Below are positions 54,054 to 64,000 of a stretch of DNA of 64,000 nt, one piece after another. The notes below the pieces were generated by a model, which was not told the origin of the DNA, ran no database searches, and was given only the letters and a program-made list of their open reading frames with translations. Numbering within the stretch: position 1 is the stretch's first letter; each line of letters opens with the position of its first letter. The position numbers and the translations under genes were made by a program. Origin of the DNA: Luzula sylvatica (Eukaryota > Streptophyta > Magnoliopsida > Poales > Juncaceae). The DNA is taken from assembly GCA_946800325.1 (NCBI GenBank), contig OX326959.1, positions 28,967,115-29,031,114 on the forward strand. Direction: 5' to 3'.

Positions 54054-57000
54054 AAAGATACGATACAAATGATCTCAAAACACGTTATTTGAACTCCACA
54101 AATAGTTAAAATCTTGTTTTCAATCGAAAAACAAACTTACTTAGTGTTTGTGAAATTTGGTGAAAAGTTATGTAGTAAAAGATACGATATAAATGATCTC
54201 AAAACACGTTATTTGAACTCCTCAAAGCGTTAAAATCTTGTTTTGAATCAAAAAACAAACTTTCTTAGTGTATGTGAAATTTGGTGAAAAATTACGTAGT
54301 AAAAGATACGATACAAATGGTCTCAAAACACGTTATTTGAACTCCTCAAAGCGTTAAAATCTTGTTTTGAATCAAAAAACAAACTTTCTTAGTGTATGTG
54401 AAATTTGGTGAAAAGTTATGTAGTAAAAGATACGATACAAATGATCTCAAAACGCGTTATTTGAACTCCTCAAAGCGTTAAAATCTTGTTTTGAATCGAA
54501 AAACAAACTTTCTTAGTGTATGTGAAATTTGGTGAAAAGTTACGTAGTAAAAGATACGATACAAATGATCTCAAAACACGTTATTTGAACTCCACAAAGC
54601 ATTAAAATCTTGTTTTCAATCGAAAAACAAACTTACTTAGTGTTTGTGAAATTTGGTGAAAAGTTATGTAGTAAAAGATACGATACAAATGATCTCAAAA
54701 CACGTTATTTGAACTCCACAAAGCATTAAAATCTTGTTTTCAATCGAAAAACAAACTTACTTAGTGTTTGTGAAATTTGGTGAAAAGTTATGTAGTAAAA
54801 GATACGATAAAAATGAACTCAAAACACGTTATTTGATCTCCACAAAGCGTTAAAATCTTGTTTTGAATCGAAAAACAAACTTTCTTAGTGTTTGTGAAAT
54901 TTGGTGAAAAGTTATGTAGTAAAAGATACGATACAAATGATCTCAAAACACGTTATTTGAACTCCACAAAGCGTTAAAATCTTGTTTTCAATCGAAAAAC
55001 AAACTTACTTAGTGTTTGTGAAATTTGGTGAAAAGTTATGTAGTAAAAGATACGATACAAATGAACTCAAAACACGTTATTTGAACTCCACAAAGCGTCA
55101 AAATCTTGTTTTGATTCGAAAAACAAACTTTCTTAGTGTTTGTGAAATTTGGTGAAAAGTTATGTAGTAAAATATACGATACAAATGATCTCAAAACACG
55201 TTATTTGAACTCCTCAGAGCGTTAAAATCTTGTTTTGAATCGAAAAACAAACTTACTTTGTGTTTGTGAAATTTGGTGAAAAGTTATGTAGTAAAAGATG
55301 CGATACAAATGATCTCAAAACATGTTATTTGAAGTCCTCAAAGCGTTAAAATCTTGTTTTGAATCGAAAAACAAACTTTCTTAGGGTTTGTGAAATTTGG
55401 TGAAAAGTTATGTAGTAAAATATACGATACAAAAGATCTCAAAACACGTTATTTGAACTCCTCAGAGCGTTAAAATCTTGTTTTGAATCGAAAAACAAAC
55501 TTACTTAGTGTTTGTGAAATTTGGTGAAAAGTTATGTAGTAAAAGATGCGATACAAATGATCTCAAAACATGTTATTTGAACTCCTCAAAGCGTTAAAAT
55601 CTTGTTTTGAATCGAAAAACAAACTTTCTTAGTGTTTGTGAAATTTGGTGAAAAGTTATGTAGTAAAATATACGATACAAATGATCTCAAAACACGTTAT
55701 TTGAACTCCTCAGAGCGTTAAAATCTTGTTTTGAATCGAAAAACAAACTTTCATAGTGTTTGTGAAATTTGGTGAAAACTTATGTAGTAAAAGATGCGAT
55801 ACAAATGATCTCAAAACACGTTATTTGAACTCCTCAAAGCGTTAAAATCTTGTTTTGAATCGAAAAACAAACTTTCTTAGTGTATGTGAAATTTGGTGAA
55901 AAGTTACGTAGTAAAAGATACGATACAAATGATCTCAAAACACGTTATTTGAACTCCACAAAGCATTAAAATCTTGTTTTCAATCGAAAAACAAACTTAC
56001 TTAGTGTATGTGAAATTTGGTGAAAAGTTATGTAGTAAAAGATACGATACAAATGAACTCAAAACACGTTATTTGAACTCCACAAAGCGTTAAAATCTTG
56101 TTTTGAATCGAAAAACAAACTTTCTTAGTGTTTGTGAAATTTGGTGAAAAGTTATGTAGTAAAAGATACGATACAAATGATCTCAAAACACGTTATTGGA
56201 ACTCCACAAAGCGTTAAAATCTTGTTTTCAATCGAAAAACAAACTTTCTTAGTGTTTGTGAGATTTGGTGAAAATTTGTGTAGTAAAAGATACGATACAA
56301 ATGATCTCAAAACGCATTATTTGAACTCCTCAAAGCGTTAAAATCTTGTTTTGAATCGAAAAACAAACTTTCTTAGTGTTTGTGAAATTTGGTGAAAAGT
56401 TACGTAGTAAAAGATACGATACAAATGATCTCAAAACACGTTATTTGAACTCCACAAAGCATTAAAATCTTGTTTTCAATCGAAAAACAAACTTACTTAG
56501 TGTTTGTGAAATTTGGTGAAAAGTTATGTAGTAAAAGATACGATACAAATGAACTCAAAACACGTTATTTGAACTCCACAAAGCGTTAAAATCTTGTTTT
56601 CAATCGAAAAACAAACTTACTTAGTGTTTGTGAAATTTGGTGAAAAGTTATGTAGTAAAAGATACGATACAAATGATCTCAAAACATGTTATTTGAACTG
56701 CACAAAGCGTTAAAATCTTGTTTTCAATCGAAAAACAAACTTTCTTAGTGTTTGTGAAATTTGGTGAAAAGTTATGTAGTAAAAGATACGATACAAATGA
56801 ACTCAAAACACGTTATTTGAACTCCACAAAGCGTTAAAATCTTCTTTTGATTCGAAAAACAAACTTTCTTAGTGTTTGTGAAATTTGGTGAAAAGTTATG
56901 TAGTAAAATATACGATACAAATGATCTCAAAACACGTTATTTGAACTCCTCAAAGCGTTAAAATCTTGTTTTGAATCGAAAAACAAACTTTCTTAGTGTT

Positions 57001-58269
57001 TGTGAAATTTGGTGAAAAGTTATGTAGTAAAATATGCGATACAAATGATCTCAAAACATGTTATTTGAACTCCTCAAAGCGTTAAAATCTTGTTTTGAAT
57101 CGAAAAACAAACTTTCTTAGTGTTTGTGAAATTTGGTGAAAAGTTATGTAGTAAAATATGCGATACAAATGATCTCAAAACATGTTATTTGAACTCCTCA
57201 AAGCGTTAATATCTTGTTTTGAATCGAAAAACAAACTTTCTTAGTGTATGTGAAATTTGGTGAAAAGTTATGTAGTAAAAGATACGATACAAATGATCTC
57301 AAAACACGTTATTTGAACTCCACAAAGCGTTAAAATCTTGTTTTGAATCGAAAAACAAACTTTCTTAGTGTTTGTGAAATTTGGTGAAAATTTATGTAGT
57401 AAAAGATACGATACAAATGATCTCAAAACACGTTATTCGAACTCCTCAAAGCGTTAAAATCTTGTTTTGAATCAAAAAACAAACTTTCTTAGTGTATGTG
57501 AAATTTGGTGAAAAGTTACGTAGTAAAAGATACGATACAAATGATCTCAAAACACGTTATTTGAACTCCACAAAGAATTAAAATCTTGTTTTCAATCGAA
57601 AAACAAACTTACTTAGTGTTTGTGAAATTTGGTGAAAAGTTACGTAGTAAAAGATACGATACAAATGATCTCAAAACACGTTATTTGAACTCCACAAAGC
57701 GTTAAAATCTTGTTTTGAATCGAAAAACAAACTTTCTTAGTGTTTGTGAGATTTGGTGAAAATTTATGTAGTAAAAGATTCGATACAAATGATCTCAAAA
57801 CGCGTTATTTGAACTCCTCAAAGCGTTAAAATCTTGTTTTGAATCGAAAAACAAACTTTCTTAGTGTATGTGAAATTTGGTGAAAAGTTACGTAGTAAAA
57901 GATACGATACAAATGATCTCAAAACACGTTATTTGAACTCCACAAAGCATTAAAATCTTGTTTTCAATCGAAAAACAAACTTACTTAGTGTTTGTGAAAT
58001 TTGGTGAAATGTTACGTAGTAAAAGATACGATGCAAATGAACTCAAAACACGTTATTTGAACTCCACAAAGCGTTAAAATCTTGTTTTGAATCGAAAAAC
58101 AAACTTTCTTAGTGTTTGTGAAATTTGGTGAAAAGTTATGTAGTAAAAGATACGATACAAATGAACTCAAAACACGTTGTTTGAACTCCACAAAGCGTTA
58201 AAATCTTGTTTTGAATCGAAAAACAAACTTTCTTAGTGTTTGTGAAATTTGGTGAAAAGTTATGTAGTT
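54054..58269 (+). repeat. Higher-order unit B1 (4216 bp, 34 monomers)
   Basis: First of a tandem set with period 4216 bp. Shared marks with the next unit include gatacgatat (54181 and 58397), aatggtctc with gaaaaattacg, ttagggtttg (55383 and 59599), gaaaacttatg, and the gagatttgg haplotype. Private changes seen here are actttgtg near 55257, gaagtcc near 55332, aaaagatc near 55433, aatttgtg near 56277, acgcattat near 56315, catgtt near 56686 and cttcttttg near 56844. The left edge lies just after 54043, where aacttatg differs from aagttatg at 58259. Confidence 0.85.
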
Positions 58270-61200
58270 AAAGATACGATACAAATGATCTCAAAACACG
58301 TTATTTGAACTCCACAAATAGTTAAAATCTTGTTTTCAATCGAAAAACAAACTTACTTAGTGTTTGTGAAATTTGGTGAAAAGTTATGTAGTAAAAGATA
58401 CGATATAAATGATCTCAAAACACGTTATTTGAACTCCTCAAAGCGTTAAAATCTTGTTTTGAATCAAAAAACAAACTTTCTTAGTGTATGTGAAATTTGG
58501 TGAAAAATTACGTAGTAAAAGATACGATACAAATGGTCTCAAAACACATTATTTGAACTCCTCAAAGCGTTAAAATCTTGTTTTGAATCAAAAAACAAAC
58601 TTTCTTAGTGTATGTGAAATTTGGTGAAAAGTTATGTAGTAAAAGATACGATACAAATGATCTCAAAACGCGTTATTTGAACTCCTCAAAGCGTTAAAAT
58701 CTTGTTTTGAATCGAAAAACAAACTTTCTTAGTGTATGTGAAATTTGGTGAAAAGTTACGTAGTAAAAGATACGATACAAATGATCTCAAAACACGTTAT
58801 TTGAACTTCACAAAGCATTAAAATCTTGTTTTCAATCGAAAAACAAACTTACTTAGTGTTTGTTAAATTTGGTGAAAAGTTATGTAGTAAAAGATACGAT
58901 ACAAATGATCTCAAAACACGTTATTTGAACTCCACAAAGCATTAAAATCTTGTTTTCAATCGAAAAACAAACTTACTTAGTGTTTGTGAAATTTGGTGAA
59001 AAGTTATGTAGTAAAAGATACGATAAAAATGAACTCAAAACACGTTATTTGATCTCCACAAAGCGTTAAAATCTTGTTTTGAATCGAAAAACAAACTTTC
59101 TTAGTGTTTGTGAAATTTGGTGAAAAGTTATGTAGTAAAAGATACGATACAAATGATCTCAAAACACGTTATTTGAACTCCACAAAGCGTTAAAATCTTG
59201 TTTTCAATCGAAAAACAAACTTACTTAGTGTTTGTGAAATTTGGTGAAAAGTTATGTAGTAAAAGATACGATACAAATGAACTCAAAACACGTTATTTGA
59301 ACTCCACAAAGCGTCAAAATCTTGTTTTGATTCGAAAAACAAACTTTCTTAGTGTTTGTGAAATTTGGTGAAAAGTTATGTAGTAAAATATACGATACAA
59401 ATGATCTCAAAACACGTTATTTGAACTCCTCAGAGCGTTAAAATCTTGTTTTGAATCGAAAAACAAACTTACTTAGTGTTTGTGAAATTTGGTGAAAAGT
59501 TATGTAGTAAAAGATGCGATACAAATGATCTCAAAACATGTTATTTGAACTCCTCAAAGCGTTAAAATCTTGTTTTGAATCGAAAAACAAACTTTCTTAG
59601 GGTTTGTGAAATTTGGTGAAAAGTTATGTAGTAAAATATACGATACAAATGATCTCAAAACACGTTATTTGAACTCCTCAGAGCGTTAAAATCTTGTTTT
59701 GAATCGAAAAACAAACTTACTTAGTGTTTGTGAAATTTGGTGAAAAGTTATGTAGTAAAAGATGCGATACAAATGATCTCAAAACATGTTATTTGAACTC
59801 CTCAAAGCGTTAAAATCTTGTTTTGAATCGAAAAACAAACTTTCTTAGTGTTTGTGAAATTTGGTGAAAAGTTATGTAGTAAAATATACGATACAAATGA
59901 TCTCAAAACACGTTATTTGAACTCCTCAGAGCGTTAAAATCTTGTTTTGAATCGAAAAACAAACTTTCATAGTGTTTGTGAAATTTGGTGAAAACTTATG
60001 TAGTAAAAGATGCGATACAAATGATCTCAAAACACGTTATTTGAACTCCTCAAAGCGTTAAAATCTTGTTTTGAATCGAAAAACAAACTTTCTTAGTGTA
60101 TGTGAAATTTGGTGAAAAGTTACGTAGTAAAAGATACGATACAAATGATCTCAAAACATGTTATTTGAACTCCACAAAGCATTAAAATCTTGTTTTCAAT
60201 CGAAAAACAAACTTACTTAGTGTATGTGAAATTTGGTGAAAAGTTATGTAGTAAAAGATACGATACAAATGAACTCAAAACACGTTATTTGAACTCCACA
60301 AAGCGTTAAAATCTTGTTTTGAATCGAAAAACAAACTTTCTTAGTGTTTGTGAAATTTGGTGAAAAGTTATGTAGTAAAAGATACGATACAAATGATCTC
60401 AAAACACGTTATTGGAACTCCACAAAGCGTTAAAATCTTGTTTTCAATCGAAAAACAAACTTTCTTAGTGTTTGTGAGATTTGGTGAAAATTTATGTAGT
60501 AAAAGATACGATACAAATGATCTCAAAACGCGTTATTTGAACTCCTCAAAGCGTTAAAATCTTGTTTTGAATCGAAAAACAAACTTTCTTAGTGTTTGTG
60601 AAATTTGGTGAAAAGTTACGTAGTAAAAGATACGATACAAATGATCTCAAAACACGTTATTTGAACTCCACAAAGCATTAAAATCTTGTTTTCAATCGAA
60701 AAACAAACTTACTTAGTGTTTGTGAAATTTGGTGAAAAGTTATGTAGTAAAAGATACGATACAAATGAACTCAAAACACGTTATTTGAACTCCACAAAGC
60801 GTTAAAATCTTGTTTTCAATCGAAAAACAAACTTACTTAGTGTTTGTGAAATTTGGTGAAAAGTTATGTAGTAAAAGATACGATACAAATGATCTCAAAA
60901 CACGTTATTTGAACTGCACAAAGCGTTAAAATCTTGTTTTCAATCGAAAAACAAACTTTCTTAGTGTTTGTGAAATTTGGTGAAAAGTTATGTAGTAAAA
61001 GATACGATACAAATGAACTCAAAACACGTTATTTGAACTCCACAAAGCGTTAAAATCTTGTTTTGATTCGAAAAACAAACTTTCTTAGTGTTTGTGAAAT
61101 TTGGTGAAAAGTTATGTAGTAAAATATACGATACAAATGATCTCAAAACACGTTATTTGAACTCCTCAAAGCGTTAAAATCTTGTTTTGAATCGAAAAAC

Positions 61201-62485
61201 AAACTTTCTTAGTGTTTGTGAAATTTGGTGAAAAGTTATGTAGTAAAATATGCGATACAAATGATCTCAAAACATGTTATTTGAACTCCTCAAAGCGTTA
61301 AAATCTTGTTTTGAATCGAAAAACAAACTTTCTTAGTGTTTGTGAAATTTGGTGAAAAGTTATGTAGTAAAATATGCGATACAAATGATCTCAAAACATG
61401 TTATTTGAACTCCTCAAAGCGTTAATATCTTGTTTTGAATCGAAAAACAAACTTTCTTAGTGTATGTGAAATTTGGTGAAAAGTTATGTAGTAAAAGATA
61501 CGATACAAATGATCTCAAAACACGTTATTTGAACTCCACAAAGCGTTAAAATCTTGTTTTGAATCGAAAAACAAACTTTCTTAGTGTTTGTGAAATTTGG
61601 TGAAAATTTATGTAGTAAAAGATACGATACAAATGATCTCAAAACACGTTATTCGAACTCCTCAAAGCGTTAAAATCTTGTTTTGAATCAAAAAACAAAC
61701 TTTCTTAGTGTATGTGAAATTTGGTGAAAAGTTACGTAGTAAAAGATACGATACAAATGATCTCAAAACACGTTATTTGAACTCCACAAAGAATTAAAAT
61801 CTTGTTTTCAATCGAAAAACAAACTTACTTAGTGTTTGTGAAATTTGGTGAAAAGTTACGTAGTAAAAGATACGATACAAATGATCTCAAAACACGTTAT
61901 TTGAACTCCACAAAGCGTTAAAATCTTGTTTTGAATCGAAAAACAAACTTTCTTAGTGTTTGTGAGATTTGGTGAAAATTTATGTAGTAAAAGATTCGAT
62001 ACAAATGATCTCAAAACGCGTTATTTGAACTCCTCAAAGCGTTAAAATCTTGTTTTGAATCGAAAAACAAACTTTCTTAGTGTATGTGAAATTTGGTGAA
62101 AAGTTACGTAGTAAAAGATACGATACAAATGATCTCAAAACACGTTATTTGAACTCCACAAAGCATTAAAATCTTGTTTTCAATCGAAAAACAAACTTAC
62201 TTAGTGTTTGTGAAATTTGGTGAAATGTTACGTAGTAAAAGATACGATGCAAATGAACTCAAAACACGTTATTTGAACTCCACAAAGCGTTAAAATCTTG
62301 TTTTGAATCGAAAAACAAACTTTCTTAGTGTTTGTGAAATTTGGTGAAAAGTTATGTAGTAAAAGATACGATACAAATGAACTCAAAACACGTTGTTTGA
62401 ACTCCACAAAGCGTTAAAATCTTGTTTTGAATCGAAAAACAAACTTTCTTAGTGTTTGTGAAATTTGGTGAAAAGTTATGTAGTA
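58270..62485 (+). repeat. Higher-order unit B2 (4216 bp)
   Basis: Second unit of the 4216 bp series. It shares gaaatgttacg (58006 and 62222) with its other end, so the 4216 bp period continues across both junctions. Private changes seen are gtagttaaag at 58269 (just at the edge), cacatt near 58548, gaacttcac near 58806, tgttaaat near 58863 and aacatgtt near 60158. Confidence 0.85.
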
Positions 62486-64000
62486 AAAGATACGATACAA
62501 ATGATCTCAAAACACGTTATTTGAACTCCACAAATAGTTAAAATCTTGTTTTCAATCGAAAAACAAACTTACTTAGTGTTTGTGAAATTTGGTGAAAAGT
62601 TATGTAGTAAAAGATACGATATAAATGATCTCAAAACACGTTATTTGAACTCCTCAAAGCGTTAAAATCTTGTTTTGAATCAAAAAACAAACTTTCTTAG
62701 TGTATGTGAAATTTGGTGAAAAATTACGTAGTAAAAGATACGATACAAATGGTCTCAAAACACGTTATTTGAACTCCTCAAAGCGTTAAAATCTTGTTTT
62801 GAATCAAAAAACAAACTTTCTTAGTGTATGTGAAATTTGGTGAAAAGTTATGTAGTAAAAGATACGATACAAATGATCTCAAAACGCGTTATTTGAACTC
62901 CTCAAAGCGTTAAAATCTTGTTTTGAATCGAAAAACAAACTTTCTTAGTGTATGTGAAATTTGGTGAAAAGTTACGTAGTAAAAGATACGATACAAATGA
63001 TCTCAAAACACGTTATTTGAACTCCACAAAGCATTAAAATCTTGTTTTCAATCGAAAAACAAACTTACTTAGTGTTTGTGAAATTTGGTGAAAAGTTATG
63101 TAGTAAAAGATACGATACAAATAATCTCAAAACACGTTATTTGAACTCCACAAAGCATTAAAATCTTGTTTTCAATCGAAAAACAAACTTACTTAGTGTT
63201 TGTGAAATTTGGTGAAAAGTTATGTAGTAAAAGATACGATAAAAATGAACTCAAAACACGTTATTTGATCTCCACAAAGCGTTAAAATCTTGTTTTGAAT
63301 CGAAAAACAAACTTTCTTAGTGTTTGTGAAATTTGGTGAAAAGTTATGTAGTAAAAGATACGATACAAATGATCTCAAAACACGTTATTTGAACTCCTCA
63401 GAGCGTTAAAATCTTGTTTTGAATCGAAAAACAAACTTACTTAGTGTTTGTGAAATTTGGTGAAAAGTTATGTAGTAAAAGATGCGATACAAATGATCTC
63501 AAAACATGTTATTTGAACTCCTCAAAGCGTTAAAATCTTGTTTTGAATCGAAAAACAAACTTTCTTAGGGTTTGTGAAATTTGGTGAAAAGTTATGTAGT
63601 AAAATATACGATACAAATGATCTCAAAACACGTTATTTGAACTCCTCAGAGCGTTAAAATCTTGTTTTGAATCGAAAAACAAACTTACTTAGTGTTTGTG
63701 AAATTTGGTGAAAAGTTATGTAGTAAAAGATGCGATACAAATGATCTCAAAACATGTTATTTGAACTCCTCAAAGCGTTAAAATCTTGTTTTGAATCGAA
63801 AAACAAACTTTCTTAGTGTTTGTGAAATTTGGTGAAAAGTTATGTAGTAAAATATACGATACAAATGATCTCAAAACACGTTATTTGAACTCCTCAGAGC
63901 GTTAAAATCTTGTTTTGAATCGAAAAACAAACTTTCATAGTGTTTGTGAAATTTGGTGAAAACTTATGTAGTAAAAGATGCGATACAAATGATCTCAAAA
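62486..64000 (+). repeat. Higher-order unit B3, partial (cut by window end), two monomers missing
   Basis: Continues the same order (gatacgatat at 62613, then aatggtctc, cgcgtt and gcatt twice). After the gatctccac monomer near 63269 it passes straight to the cagagcg monomer. B1 and B2 have two further monomers between these. The offset to B2 falls from 4216 to 3968 bp (ttagggtttg at 63567 against 59599), so exactly 248 bp is lost and monomer phase is kept. The private change ataatctc lies near 63121. Confidence 0.82.

Larger units (their letters stand above)
1..64000 (+). repeat. 124 bp satellite DNA array, about 516 monomers
   Basis: The same 124 bp unit recurs without interruption from the first to the last base, always in the same orientation. 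The landmark tgtagtaaaa starts at 1, 125, 249 and so on. Monomers differ from each other by a few substitutions at recurrent sites, and length changes are rare single-base indels. No unique sequence, transposon, gene or RNA gene interrupts the array, and both ends run out of the window. Homogeneous AT-rich arrays of this kind are typical of centromeric or pericentromeric heterochromatin; that assignment is inference, because sequence alone does not show kinetochore binding. All gene-free stretches in the window consist of this repeat. Confidence 0.98.

Noticed and set aside
55380..55392. Telomere-like ttagggtttg
   Set aside because: It is a single G variant of the usual ttagtgtttg, seen once per B unit and never in tandem, so it is not an interstitial telomere repeat.
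7055..60557. Fourteen near-identical 66-codon open frames on the + strand (7055, 8295, 14743, 15983, 22179, 39525, 41757, 42501, 45601, 48577, 50809, 53785, 56141, 60357)
   Set aside because: Each starts at TTG and reads through 1.6 satellite monomers. The frame opens only where two linked alleles coincide: attggaac replaces atttgaac, and ttcaatcg replaces ttgaatcg, each removing a TGA. Spacing is always a multiple of 124 bp, apart from the region with 123 bp monomers. Conservation comes from block copying, and there is no gene context.
1..64000. CRISPR array or prokaryotic iteron cluster
   Set aside because: The 124 bp repeats are contiguous with no unique spacers, there are no adjacent cas or rep genes, and the array is far longer than either kind of element.
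1..64000. Inverted segments or orientation switches within the array
   Set aside because: I looked for reverse-complement landmarks such as actacataac and found none; all monomers read in the same direction.

Overview
The whole 64 kb window is one tandem satellite DNA array. The monomer is 124 bp long and AT-rich (about 29% G+C in the consensus I read). About 516 copies lie head to tail, all in the same orientation, with no spacer. I found no gene, RNA gene, transposon, CRISPR array or unique sequence, and neither edge of the array is inside the window. The few short open frames are by-products of the repeat: they begin at TTG, last about 1.6 monomers and recur only because blocks of the array were copied.

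This points to a complex eukaryote and to centromeric or other heterochromatic satellite. Homogeneous arrays with nested higher-order repeats (HORs) are the normal architecture of centromeric satellites in plants and animals. All four CpG sites of the monomer vary by C->T or G->A, which fits a DNA-methylating genome and favours a plant or vertebrate. From memory, the centromeric satellite Lusy1 of the holocentric woodrush Luzula sylvatica also has a monomer of about 124 bp. That match is by length only and I could not check the sequence.

Layout by copy history, with edges read by eye. (1) 1-4185: mixed block with internal 18- and 24-monomer duplications. (2) 4186-19561: two adjacent 7688 bp units (62 monomers each), identical at every private variant I compared. 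Each unit carries an internal 12-monomer duplication near its right end. (3) 19562 to about 38650: mosaic block with diverged partial copies of the 7.7 kb unit. It is the only part that holds a 123 bp monomer variant (17 copies). (4) About 38650-54053: block built from 18-, 24- and 31-monomer steps, including a 1.9 kb segment copied 12 kb away. (5) 54054-64000: a 4216 bp (34-monomer) HOR, present as two full units and a partial third that lacks two monomers.

No genes work together here; any function is likely structural. The monomer carries A/T tracts about every 10 bp (124 bp is close to 12 turns at 10.3 bp per turn), which predicts curved DNA. It also holds two overlapping short inverted repeats. 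Strict length and phase conservation over 516 copies is the most striking property of the window.
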